A stretch of DNA of 64,000 bases from Gallionellaceae bacterium (GCA_027448945.1 DAIDMQ010000033.1:1-64000), one strand, 5' to 3'. Numbered from the stretch's first letter, positions 1-8,024 are shown. A program made the numbers and translations. The notes: generated from the letters alone by a model not told the origin.

Positions 1-2375
1 GTGTTCATCGCCGCATTGTTGGAGGTAATGGTGCCAGCGCTGCCCAACGACACATGTCGTGCCGATTTCAGGGTCAGGGTGCTGGCGCTAGCTGAATTTT
101 CGGTGATGGCGGCATTGACCAGTAGATCGGAATTGGCGCCCGAAGCAATGACAGTGATATCGCCGCTGGCGGTCAACGGGGCGTTGAGAGTTACACCGCC
201 GCCATAAACGCTGATCGGCCCAGCAATGCTGGTGGTGGCGCTAACGGTTACATCGCTGCTGCTGCCGACGCTGTAGACCGTATCGCCAGCCAGGCCGGTC
301 CCTGTGTATTGGCCGATGGTGAGGCCGCCGAGGTTGGCGATGCTCTTGACCACCACGCCGCTGTAGCTTCCGCTGAGGGTGAAGTCATTGCTGGCCAGCG
401 TCCCGTTCCAGACAAAGGGGCTCGGGAAGCTGCCGCCATTCGGGGCGATGGTCAGCGTGCCGGTGGTGGTGATCGGCAGGGCGCCGACGCTGGTGCCGGC
501 GATCAATGTGACATTTCCGCTGCCGGCATTGATGCTGCCCGTTCCATTGGTGTCGATACCATTGGTGCCACCAGCGCCGTTGCCGGCCCACAGCAGCACA
601 CTGCCACCGCCGGTGCTGACGGCCCCCCGGAAGTCCATGGCGTTGAGGTTGCAGCAGCTGCTGCCGATACTCGGACCGTCGCCCACCGTCAGGCCATTCC
701 AGGTGTTGGTGCCATTGGCCGTGTTGCTGCCGCCGGCCCAGAAGTGGCCACCATTGGTGGTGATGTTGCCTAAGAGGGATACGCCGCCGTCGTTGTTGGT
801 GTTGTCGTAATCGGACCAGAGCACCACATTGAGTTTGCCGCTGCCACTGGCCGTGATGGTGCCCTGGTCTATGACCCGGCCTGTGCTGCGCAGGGTCAGC
901 GTGGCATCACCGCCCGACGTCTTGGACAGAGTGACGCCGCTGTTCAAGGTGAGGGTACCGCTGACGTCGTCGAGTACGCTGGTGCCGGTGTTGAGCGTGC
1001 TGGCGTAGCTGTCCGCCACGCCCTGCGTGATGGTGACATCGGCGGGGTCGAGATACCACAAGCCGCCCGTGCCATGATCCGCGCCGGCATCGACATGGGC
1101 ACCGGCGATATCGACCGTGTGGCCCGAGGTTTCAACCCGGCCGCCGTTGCCGCCCACGGCACCACCACGGGCGAGGATGGTGCCCAGCGCCGTCGTTTGT
1201 GATAAGGGATTGCTCACGTCGGACCACAACACGACTGTTCCGCCATTACCGTTTTGCGTGGCGCTGGCATCTATGGTGGCGCTTTGTTGCATGGTGACGG
1301 TGGCTGCTTGCGGGATTACGCCGCTGCCTTGCCAACCGCCGCCGATGTTGACGCTGCCGCCGCCGGTGGCACCGGTGGCGTTGATCTGTGCGCCATCAAG
1401 TATGGCCACATCATGCCCTGTCACCACGACCTGCCCGCCTGTTCCGCCGGGCGACGATACATCCAGTGTGCCGCCTGCATTCACAATGCCTGCGGCTGTT
1501 CCGGCCGAGAGGGTGATGACACCGTTTTGGTTGGTGATGGTTTGTGCTTCGAGGATGCCGGTGTTGTTGACGACGCTGGCCAGCAGTGAATTGGCGGCAC
1601 CTGCCGTTAAGGTGATTGCGCCGCCGTTGGCCTGGATGAGGCCGCCGTTTTCGGCGAGGTTGTTGAGTGTGCTTTGGTCAACTTGCAGGTGAACCAGGCT
1701 GTTGCCCGCAAAGGTCAGGGTGACGGCATTGCCTGCGGCCAGCCCCACTGCGCCGCTCGGGGCGGCGATGCTGCCGGTGTTGCTGACGGTGTTGCCGATG
1801 AAGGCGACGTAGCCGCCATTGGCGGTGTTGATTACACCTTGGTTGATCACGTTGCCGGTGCCGGTGCCTGCAAAGCTGATGCTGTTGTTGCCCAGATTGG
1901 CGTCGTTAAAGTCCAGGGTGGAGGCAACCAGTCCGCCCACGTTGACTTGTGCGCCTTGGCCGAACAACACGCCATTCGGGTTGATGAGCCAGACTTGGCC
2001 GTTGGCATTCAGGTGGCCGAGAATTTGCGAGCCGTTGGTGTCGAAGATGCGATTGACGGCGATGGCGCTGGCCGAGGGTTGCAGGTAGTTGACGGTTTCG
2101 GTGGGGGATACGTTGAAGGTTTGCCAGTTGAGCGAGAGGGTGTTGCTGCTTTGATTGATGTTGGTGGTGCTGCCCGATTGGGAGATGCTGCCGTTCCCTG
2201 AAGTAACTTGGCCGCCGGTTGGGGCCGCCTGGGCTAGTTGTGCTATGGCTAAGGCAAGTGTGCCTATAAGTAATTTTCGCTTGGCAGTTCGCTTGCCTCG
2301 ACCTTTGGCGACCTCGGAAACTGGGACCCATGTATTGAGCGCGTAACTCCAGATAGTTCGGAAAATACGATTCAA
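1..2375 (-). CDS. TpsA-type filamentous haemagglutinin-like exoprotein (5' part, cut by window edge)
   Basis: One reading frame is open from a TTG at 2375 to the window edge (791 codons seen), so the gene is partial at its 3' end. An in-frame TAG lies just upstream of the start and an AGGGGAG Shine-Dalgarno precedes it; no ATG or GTG fits. The N-terminus (NRIFRTIWSYALNTW...) is an extended signal peptide region, typical of very large secreted adhesins, followed by a lysine/arginine-rich stretch and a hydrophobic signal core ending AQAAP. Next comes the TPS secretion domain with the NPNGVLFG motif, then Gly/Asn/Thr/Val-rich beta-helix repeats. Such proteins are exported by an outer-membrane TpsB partner; none is visible here. 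The frame is intact across the visible part. The TpsA family assignment is strong; the ligand cannot be inferred. Confidence 0.88.
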   Translation of the reverse strand, partial: MNRIFRTIWSYALNTWVPVSEVAKGRGKRTAKRKLLIGTLALAIAQLAQAAPTGGQVTSGNGSISQSGSTTNINQSSNTLSLNWQTFNVSPTETVNYLQPSASAIAVNRIFDTNGSQILGHLNANGQVWLINPNGVLFGQGAQVNVGGLVASTLDFNDANLGNNSISFAGTGTGNVINQGVINTANGGYVAFIGNTVSNTGSIAAPSGAVGLAAGNAVTLTFAGNSLVHLQVDQSTLNNLAENGGLIQANGGAITLTAGAANSLLASVVNNTGILEAQTITNQNGVITLSAGTAAGIVNAGGTLDVSSPGGTGGQVVVTGHDVAILDGAQINATGATGGGSVNIGGGWQGSGVIPQAATVTMQQSATIDASATQNGNGGTVVLWSDVSNPLSQTTALGTILARGGAVGGNGGRVETSGHTVDIAGAHVDAGADHGTGGLWYLDPADVTITQGVADSYASTLNTGTSVLDDVSGTLTLNSGVTLSKTSGGDATLTLRSTGRVIDQGTITASGSGKLNVVLWSDYDNTNNDGGVSLLGNITTNGGHFWAGGSNTANGTNTWNGLTVGDGPSIGSSCCNLNAMDFRGAVSTGGGSVLLWAGNGAGGTNGIDTNGTGSINAGSGNVTLIAGTSVGALPITTTGTLTIAPNGGSFPSPFVWNGTLASNDFTLSGSYSGVVVKSIANLGGLTIGQYTGTGLAGDTVYSVGSSSDVTVSATTSIAGPISVYGGGVTLNAPLTASGDITVIASGANSDLLVNAAITENSASASTLTLKSARHVSLGSAGTITSNNAAMN

Positions 2376-2505
2376 AAGAACACTCCCCTATAGGCTTAAC
2401 AAACTACTATCCGGTCACTTTTGATAATCTTATGTTGTAAATAAGTCCAACATTAATCTCAATTGCCATTTGAATAGTTGTGTATTGCGACATATTATTT
2501 ATTTT

Positions 2506-2540
2506 CTTAACCTTGCGCTCCTAAAGAGCGCAAGGTTAAG
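2506..2540. repeat. Perfect 15-bp inverted repeat with 5-nt loop
   Basis: CTTAACCTTGCGCTC (2506-2520) and its exact reverse complement (2526-2540) flank CTAAA. Neither strand has a T-run after the stem, so it is a poor intrinsic terminator. It ends 8 bp before the target duplication of the transposon and lies about 130 bp upstream of the TpsA start. It could be an operator, an mRNA hairpin or a preferred insertion landmark. Confidence 0.75.
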
Positions 2541-2547
2541 ATCGATT

Positions 2548-2555
2548 GCCATATG
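2548..2555. repeat. Left 8-bp target site duplication of the IS1595-type transposon
   Basis: GCCATATG here is repeated exactly at 9216-9223, immediately outside the two inverted repeats. Eight base pairs is the duplication length known for IS1595-family insertions. An exact duplication suggests a recent or at least undegraded insertion. Confidence 0.92.
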
Positions 2556-2582
2556 CGGACTTATGTAGCAGCCGCACAAACC
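2556..2582 (+). repeat. Left terminal inverted repeat (IRL)
   Basis: Begins CGGACTTATGTAGCA and ends CGCACAAACC. It matches the reverse complement of 9189-9215 except at element positions 4, 5 and 16. Similarity stops sharply at 2582. Confidence 0.92.
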
Positions 2583-2636
2583 CCTAACCATCCCTGCGCC
2601 TAAAATGCACCTATCCCTATTGAGCAGGTATGCATC

Positions 2637-3077
2637 ATGGCAGAGTCACACGTTGTCTCAGGTCTTATATCAAAGCGTTCCGAATTAGCAGGCTTGATTG
2701 AACACCACATGCAAGAGATTCATCGCATGGGTGTGGAACTGCAACACCTAGATGCGACCATCAAGCTATTCTCACCAGATTTCGATCTGCGCACGGTGCG
2801 GATTAAACATCACTACAAGAAAAACGCCCACTTCAAGTCGGGCGAATGCGCCAGACTTGTGTTGGATGTGTTGCGAGAGTTTGGATGCGCAGTGTCCACC
2901 GAGGACGTGGCTCTGGCGGTACTCAAAAAGAAAGGGTTGGACTTGAGCAACAAAGAGGCCGTGGTGTTTTTCAAGAAAGCGACCATCACCGCACTACGTC
3001 ATCAAGCCAATCGAGAGCTGGTTAAGAACACGGGCATTGCACCCGATGGGGTGACGCTACTCTGGCAGATAAACTAA
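2637..3077 (+). CDS. Transposon accessory protein of unknown function (146 aa)
   Basis: I do not recognise a named family. The ATG at 2637 follows a GAGCAGG Shine-Dalgarno-like stretch, and a TAAAAT at 2601-2606 could be a -10 element within the transposon end. The first 45 residues are helical and likely coiled coil. Residues about 70-135 (LVLDVLREFGCAVSTEDVAL...) resemble a winged-helix DNA-binding fold, with many basic residues. There is no signal peptide or membrane segment. It converges on the transposase with a 4-nt overlap of stop codons (TAA at 3075-3077 and TAG at 3074-3076), so the two are packed like parts of one element. A role as a transposition accessory or regulatory protein is inferred only from position and basic character. 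Confidence 0.6.
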   Translation: MAESHVVSGLISKRSELAGLIEHHMQEIHRMGVELQHLDATIKLFSPDFDLRTVRIKHHYKKNAHFKSGECARLVLDVLREFGCAVSTEDVALAVLKKKGLDLSNKEAVVFFKKATITALRHQANRELVKNTGIAPDGVTLLWQIN

Positions 3078-4096
3078 GCCGCCAAGCGTTCTTCTTGACG
3101 CTTGTTACCCTGCCAGTAACCGCACCAGTCACGATTGGTTAACGTGCGGGCGCACTTCTTCACGATGTCGGTGAATATCTTACCGTTCGCCCAACGACGC
3201 GTATCTTCACGGTATGCCGCTTCGTTAGCGTAGTTGGCAAGATACAGATTACCGAACTTGTGGACTTGCCCGTACTGCATACGACGAAAGCGCGCAAAGT
3301 AGCTTTCAGCAAGATTGTTGGTTGTGCCATCGTCAGCGCGGTACTCAACGCTGTGGTTGACGCGGCGGGTATCAAACTTGGAATGGAGTGGGTCGTAAGC
3401 ATTGGACTCATCGGCACAGATGGTTGAGCCTTTCTGCACATAGGATTCAGCAAGGTTGCTAACATCGGTTTGATTCTCGCCTTTGATGACGAAGGTCAGC
3501 GTTCTAACTGCACCAGCCGCCAGTTCCGCGCACTTCTGGCGCATCACGAATACGCAACGCTTGTTGGGCTTCTGGTTCACTGCCAAGCGACGGTCGATAC
3601 GGTCTGACTTTTTGTTCTTCGGGCGAATGTGTCCGTTGACGTATGCGCCGTCCATGTGGACTTCACCTTCTAGTTTTTCCATTTCACGCTGTTCCATCAA
3701 CGATTCACGAATCTTGTGCGCGAGCACGAAAGCGGTTTTGTACTGCACGCCGAGGTCACGCGCCAATTGCAAAGCGGATAGACCTTTCACTGCGTTGGTG
3801 TAGATAGCGATGGCAGCGAGGTACACGCGCAGCGGCAGTTTGTGAAAGGCGAAGATTGTTCCACTGGTTACAGAAAAGGTGTGGCTGCAATCCTTGCACT
3901 GCCATTGCTTACGGGTAGGCTTAAAGTAATGTTTGCCGACTACGCCGCACACTGGACAAGTCACTTCCTCACCCTTACCCCAGCGCACTTCTTTGAATAC
4001 CTCAAAGGCTTGCTGGTTCGTCATCTCCATGACCTTGCGCACAGAGAGCGTGCGGGCTTTGGCAGAGAGTAGGAAGTGTTGGGACATGGCAATCAA
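3074..4096 (-). CDS. IS1595-family (ISXO2-like) transposase
   Basis: DDE-type transposase that moves the surrounding element. An N-terminal zinc ribbon is visible (CPVC at residues 47-50, CKDC at 67-70), then a helix-turn-helix-like segment (LSALQLARDLGVQYKT), then the ISXO2-like catalytic domain: HMDG (D149), CADES (D229) and NNLAESYFARF (N260/E264). Length, 340 residues from the TTG at 4096 or 337 from the ATG at 4087, fits the family; the ATG is the more likely start. The frame is intact, and with intact ends and target duplication the element looks potentially active. Its promoter region overlaps the dyad array shared with the divergent LexA-like gene, so co-repression is plausible. Confidence 0.93.
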   Translation of the reverse strand: MIAMSQHFLLSAKARTLSVRKVMEMTNQQAFEVFKEVRWGKGEEVTCPVCGVVGKHYFKPTRKQWQCKDCSHTFSVTSGTIFAFHKLPLRVYLAAIAIYTNAVKGLSALQLARDLGVQYKTAFVLAHKIRESLMEQREMEKLEGEVHMDGAYVNGHIRPKNKKSDRIDRRLAVNQKPNKRCVFVMRQKCAELAAGAVRTLTFVIKGENQTDVSNLAESYVQKGSTICADESNAYDPLHSKFDTRRVNHSVEYRADDGTTNNLAESYFARFRRMQYGQVHKFGNLYLANYANEAAYREDTRRWANGKIFTDIVKKCARTLTNRDWCGYWQGNKRQEERLAA

Positions 4097-4125
4097 TAGA
4101 GAATGATTTTTATGATTAATTGGAT

Positions 4126-4198
4126 CATATAGAATGATTGTTCTATATGAAAGAGCTTTCTATAAATATTTTATTAACGAACGTTTATTCTTTATACT
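4126..4198. promoter_or_regulatory. Divergent promoter/operator region with three GAA-N6-TTC dyads
   Basis: The 108-bp gap between transposase and LexA-like gene contains GAATGATTGTTC (4132-4143), GAAAGAGCTTTC (4149-4160) and GAACGTTTATTC (4179-4190). The first sits inside a longer palindrome with 9-bp arms (CATATAGAA / TTCTATATG, 4126-4149). A TATACT -10 hexamer at 4193-4198 puts the predicted transcription start at the ATG at 4205, so the downstream mRNA may be leaderless; no Shine-Dalgarno is present. The last dyad lies between the -35 and -10 regions, a usual repressor position. Binding by the adjacent LexA-like protein is inferred. Confidence 0.55.
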
Positions 4199-4204
4199 GT
4201 CGCC

Positions 4205-4780
4205 ATGCAAAATCGTGATACCGAATACCTTGGAAAGCTTCAGGACTACTACGCCCAGCATCGGGTGTTGCCATCTTTTACTTCTGTGGCAAAGCTTGTC
4301 GGGTTAAAATCCACGTCGGCGGTGGCGGCGATGGTGAGTCGCATGAAGAGCGAAGGATTTCTGGATCAGGGTGTGGATCGTCGATTACAGCCTGGCAAGC
4401 GGTTCTTTGAACGTGAGGTAGCAGACAGCGTGCGCGCAGGCTTACCACAGCCTGCCAATGACACCATAGGGCATGTTGTATCAGTTGATGAGCATCTAAT
4501 CAAAAGCCCATCGCGGACGGTGATGCTGACGGTCAAAGGCGATTCAATGATGGATGCGGGTTTGTTGCCTAGTGACACAGTAATCGTGGAGCGTGGCGCA
4601 CCTGCCAAGCCGGGCGACATTGTGGTTGCCATCGTAGATAACGAGTACACGGTCAAGTATCTGGCACATGACAAGAATGGCTTCTACCTGAAGCCGGGCA
4701 ACAGGGCTTACCCGCCCATCAGGGCTAAAGAAAACCTTGAAATTTATGGGTTGGTGGTGGGTAGCTTTAGAAAATACTAA
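4205..4780 (+). CDS. LexA-like self-cleaving repressor (S24 peptidase family)
   Basis: Predicted transcriptional repressor that cleaves itself when RecA is activated by DNA damage. Residues 5-60 form a LexA-type winged helix (VLPSFTSVAKLVGLKSTSAV). The C-terminal S24 domain has Ser114 in GDSMMDAG and Lys151 in YTVKYL, 37 residues apart as in E. coli LexA (S119/K156). An Ala78-Gly79 cleavage site lies 35 residues before the serine (34 in E. coli), in a UmuD-like context (RAGLPQPA). All parts needed for autoproteolysis are therefore present. It heads the cargo operon, 25 nt before the next gene. The start has no Shine-Dalgarno and coincides with the predicted transcription start. A chromosomal lexA presumably lies elsewhere; this copy belongs to the transposon. 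Confidence 0.88.
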   Translation: MQNRDTEYLGKLQDYYAQHRVLPSFTSVAKLVGLKSTSAVAAMVSRMKSEGFLDQGVDRRLQPGKRFFEREVADSVRAGLPQPANDTIGHVVSVDEHLIKSPSRTVMLTVKGDSMMDAGLLPSDTVIVERGAPAKPGDIVVAIVDNEYTVKYLAHDKNGFYLKPGNRAYPPIRAKENLEIYGLVVGSFRKY

Positions 4781-4805
4781 TTGTTCAATTACTGATAGGT
4801 ATTTT

Positions 4806-5552
4806 ATGTCTCAAATTAGCCGTATTGAATGGACTGAAGCAACGTGGAATCCCACCGTGGGCTGCACAAAAATTTCTGCTGGCTGCAAGCATTGTTATGC
4901 AGAGTCAATGGCAGTACGCCTAAAAGCTATGGGTACACCAGGCTATGAAAATGGATTTAAGCTGACCATATTGCCGGATCGCTTGAGCGAGCCGTTACGC
5001 CGTAAAAAACCAACTGTTTACTTTGTTAACTCAATGTCCGACCTCTTTCATAAGAGCATACCGGATAGCTACATCGATCAAGTGTTTGACACGATTGCAC
5101 GCAGTCCTCAGCACACGTTTCAAGTTTTGACCAAACGTGCAGAGCGCATGGCTCAATATTTTCGCAATCGCACCGTGCCGAGCAACGCTTGGTTGGGCGT
5201 GACCGTTGAAGACCGCAAAGATGGCGTACCAAGAATTGATAGGTTGCGCGAAATCGACGCATCTATTCGCTTCCTGTCGGTTGAGCCGCTTCTCGAAGAT
5301 ATTGGCGAAATCAACTTGACCGATATTCACTGGGTAATTGTTGGTGGTGAGTCAGGACCAAAGGCACGTCCAATGAAACCAGAATGGATTGAGCCGATTC
5401 GTCAGCAATGCGAAGAAGCTGGCGCAGCATTCTTCTTCAAACAGTGGGGCGGATGGGGAGCGGATGGCGTGAAACGCGCGAAGAAACAAAATGGTCGTCA
5501 GCTTCATGGAAGAACATGGGATGACATGCCAACTCTACAGCAGTCCATATAA
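4806..5552 (+). CDS. Phage Gp37/Gp68 family (DUF5131) three-Cys-motif protein
   Basis: The start is set at ATG 4806 because the conserved N-terminus (IEWTEATWNPTVGC) begins there; a longer frame from 4737 would overlap the upstream gene. The protein has 248 residues. Cysteines C20, C27 and C30 (C-x6-C-x2-CY) suggest a bound metal or an iron-sulfur cluster of radical-SAM type, but no function is established. Other conserved features are YFVNSMSDLFH, FQVLTKRAERM, WLGVTVED, RFLSVEPLLEDI and VGGESG, all typical of the family, and FKQWGGW near the C-terminus. The neighbour TcmP begins 3 nt after its stop, and these two families are known to occur side by side, which implies a shared pathway. The Shine-Dalgarno (ATAGG) is weak, so translational coupling is likely. 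Confidence 0.9.
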   Translation: MSQISRIEWTEATWNPTVGCTKISAGCKHCYAESMAVRLKAMGTPGYENGFKLTILPDRLSEPLRRKKPTVYFVNSMSDLFHKSIPDSYIDQVFDTIARSPQHTFQVLTKRAERMAQYFRNRTVPSNAWLGVTVEDRKDGVPRIDRLREIDASIRFLSVEPLLEDIGEINLTDIHWVIVGGESGPKARPMKPEWIEPIRQQCEEAGAAFFFKQWGGWGADGVKRAKKQNGRQLHGRTWDDMPTLQQSI

Positions 5553-5555
5553 CAA

Positions 5556-6830
5556 ATGGCATCTGACGATAAATATTTTTGGCAAATTGGCTCGCCGCCA
5601 CCTGTGTTGGATCGGCATAGTCAAACTAAACACAATGTCGTCGAAGATTACGTTACGCGTTATGTTCTAAGACTGATGGCTCAAGCAAATATTCCTGAGC
5701 TTCGCCTATCACTAATTGATGGCTTTTGTGGCGGCGGATGCTATCAAACTGAAGAGGGGAGCTTGGCAGATGGATCACCACTATTGATGATGCGTGCTGT
5801 GCGCGCGGCACGTGCACAGCTTAACGTAGGTCGTCGTAGTCTCCGTAACGTCAATGTGGAATACCTATTCGTTGATATTCTACAAAGCACCACAAATCAT
5901 TTACGTCATTGGCTAGATGCAAAGCTGCAAGAAAACGTAATTGAGCTTGACGATTATCGCAAAGTCGAAATTATTACCAATAATTTTTTTCAGGTGCTGC
6001 CATACCTTCTTGACAAGATTAAGCAACGTAAAATGGGTGAACATGCCATTTTTGTTCTTGATCAGTACAGTTACAAAGATGTTCCGTTGCATGAAATATC
6101 CAGCATTCTAAAAATCCTGAAGGGTGCTGAAGTTATTATGACTTTCAATGTTGATAATCTCATCACGTACATATCAGAGCACGCATCCAATCGTAAGGCA
6201 GTAGAAAATATTGGACTCGACAAATATATCCCTTGGTCTGAAATAAAGACGCTTAAATCTGCCCAAAAAAGAGAGTGGCGGAAGATTATTCAGCGGCATC
6301 TTGCGCATGGCATAAAGGTTGAAACAGGAGCAGAGTTTATGACTCTGTTTTTTATAAAGCCGCATGGGACAAATTCGTGGGGTTATTGGTTGATTCATTT
6401 ATCGAACCAATATCGTGCTCACGAAGTTATGAAATCCGTTCATTGGGAGCATGCAACCGATTTTGGACATGAACTTGAGCCTGGTGTATTTGTACTCGGA
6501 TATGATGCAAATGATGACAGCGATTACACAGGGCAGGAAACATTTGAGTTTGGCGAAAAATCGAAAGAGGCTTGTATTAATGGTGTAAGTGAGCATTTTG
6601 GAAAAACTATATATGCTCTTCACAAACCAATTCGTGTGGGAGAGCTTTTTAAGGGATGTGTCAGCCAATCTACTGCTGCTGAAATACATCTTTTAGAAGC
6701 GACAAAACGACTGCACGAATCTAAAGATATCGTTGTTGTATCCAAAACTGGCACAGTAAGACGCCCCTCAAAAGCGTACAAGGCTGATGACATAATCGAG
6801 CCATCCAAACAAAGAAGACTTATTCGTTAA
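5556..6830 (+). CDS. tcmP: Three-Cys-motif partner protein TcmP
   Basis: TcmP proteins are found beside three-Cys-motif DUF5131 proteins and have no settled biochemical role. This one is full length (424 aa). Residues 52-61 (LIDGFCGGG) resemble the glycine-rich SAM-binding motif I of Rossmann methyltransferases, VEYLFVDI (101-108) looks like motif II, and FVLDQYSY (166-173) occupies the motif IV position, so a nucleotide- or SAM-dependent fold is a reasonable inference. GSPLLMMRAV is another family block. The gene follows DUF5131 by 3 nt and precedes the methyltransferase start codon by 13 nt. Its stop (TAA 6828-6830) is in the same frame as the downstream methyltransferase body, with no further stop between them. 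Confidence 0.87.
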   Translation: MASDDKYFWQIGSPPPVLDRHSQTKHNVVEDYVTRYVLRLMAQANIPELRLSLIDGFCGGGCYQTEEGSLADGSPLLMMRAVRAARAQLNVGRRSLRNVNVEYLFVDILQSTTNHLRHWLDAKLQENVIELDDYRKVEIITNNFFQVLPYLLDKIKQRKMGEHAIFVLDQYSYKDVPLHEISSILKILKGAEVIMTFNVDNLITYISEHASNRKAVENIGLDKYIPWSEIKTLKSAQKREWRKIIQRHLAHGIKVETGAEFMTLFFIKPHGTNSWGYWLIHLSNQYRAHEVMKSVHWEHATDFGHELEPGVFVLGYDANDDSDYTGQETFEFGEKSKEACINGVSEHFGKTIYALHKPIRVGELFKGCVSQSTAAEIHLLEATKRLHESKDIVVVSKTGTVRRPSKAYKADDIIEPSKQRRLIR

Positions 6831-6843
6831 CGAAAGACAAAGA

Positions 6844-8024
6844 ATGATCACCGCCGCAAGCACAGCCAGCCAGCCAGCCAGCCAGCCAGCCACGGGACGG
6901 CAACTAATTCAAATAGTTCCGTTCATTCTCCAAAACAACCATTAATATTCTCGTTTTTTTCTGGTGCAGGTTTTCTGGATTTGGGGTTTGAAAAAGCAGG
7001 TTATGAAATTGGCTACGTCAATGAAGTTCATAAGCCATTTCTGGATGCATACAAATTTTCCAGACAAAAAATGGGTACGCCACAGCCTACTTACGGCTAC
7101 TTTGAGGGGGATGTTGAATCCTGCCTATCTGGTGAGGAATCTGAGCATTTAAGCAATTTAGTCAGCGCAGCAAAAAAGGATAAGCAGATTGTCGGCTTTA
7201 TTGGAGGCCCGCCATGCCCTGATTTTTCTGTGGGCGGTAAAAATCGCGGGCAGCATGGCGAAAATGGCAAGCTATCCAAAATTTACGTTGATCTAATCTG
7301 CAAACAAAAGCCAGATTTTTTTATTTTTGAGAATGTCAAAGGACTGTACCGCACTGCGCGGCATCGAGAGTTTTTCGAGGGTCTTAAACGCCAACTTGAT
7401 GTCGCAGGATATAGCTGCACAGAGCGGCTAATCAATGCGATTGAGTACGGTGCACCACAAGATCGTGAGCGTATTATCCTTTTCGGTGTTCTACAGCCGA
7501 AAGCAAAAAAGAAGTTAGCCCAGTTTGATTGGCTCGCGCACATGGCGTATCCAGAAGGCAAAGCATTAAGCTACCCGTGGCCCAATGCGCAACCTATCGC
7601 ATTTAATCGTGCGCAGCCTGACGACATCCCCGTGGCATTAACTATTCAGCATTGGTTTGAAAAAAACAATGTTGAACAACATCCTAATGCACATCACCAA
7701 TTCAAACCAAGAGCCGGACTAGCAAAATTTGAAACCGTCTATGAAGGCGACGATAGCAAAAAGTCATATAAGCGATTGCATCGCTGGCGTTATTCGCCTA
7801 CCGCCGCTTACGGAAATAATGAGGTACATATTCATCCGTACTTGCCACGTCGTATTTCTGTAGCGGAGGCTTTGGCTATTCAATCCTTACCACAAGAGTT
7901 TGAGCTTCCGCCAAACATGACCCTTAGCAATATGTTCAAAACAGTTGGAAATGGCGTGCCATTTTTGGCGGCTCACGGCCTAGCCCTAGCTATATTGGAC
8001 TTTCTGAAAGGAGTAAGCAAATGA
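6844..8024 (+). CDS. C5-cytosine DNA methyltransferase, apparently phase-variable and OFF
   Basis: Modifies cytosine in a specific DNA site, probably protecting host DNA from the next gene's nuclease. All key motifs are present: I (FSFFSGAGFLDLG, codons 6948-6986), IV with catalytic Cys (GGPPCPDFS), VI (FENVKG), VIII (QDRERI), IX (RRISVAEALAIQ) and X (VGNGVPF). The frame holding motif I is open from 6831 but contains no ATG, GTG or TTG before motif I; TTG 6981 would delete it. The only good start, ATG 6844, reads into (CAGC)7 and stops at 6943. Adding one CAGC unit, or removing two, joins ATG 6844 to the whole enzyme (394 aa with one unit added) with an SQPA-repeat leader. It overlaps the endonuclease gene by 4 nt. 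A repeat-count error in assembly is the main alternative. Confidence 0.85.
6863..6892 (+). repeat. Tetranucleotide tract (CAGC)7.5 at the start of the methyltransferase gene
   Basis: Seven full CAGC units plus CA. It lies 19 nt after ATG 6844 and about 55 nt before motif I of the methyltransferase. Tetranucleotide tracts at this position are the classic slipped-strand switch of phase-variable modification genes. Seven or six copies give OFF; eight or five give ON. Confidence 0.92.

Noticed and set aside
248-2346. Many medium-length frames on both strands inside the first 2.3 kb
   Set aside because: They are shadows of the single long TpsA frame, which is open for 791 codons and carries the signal peptide and TPS domain.
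4191-4204. E. coli-type SOS box (CTGT-N8-ACAG) before the LexA-like gene
   Set aside because: Only one half (CTGT) is present; no matching second half was found, so the GAA-N6-TTC dyads are better candidates.
6981-8024. Methyltransferase start at TTG 6981
   Set aside because: This start would remove the SAM-binding motif I (FSGAG), so the product would not be functional.
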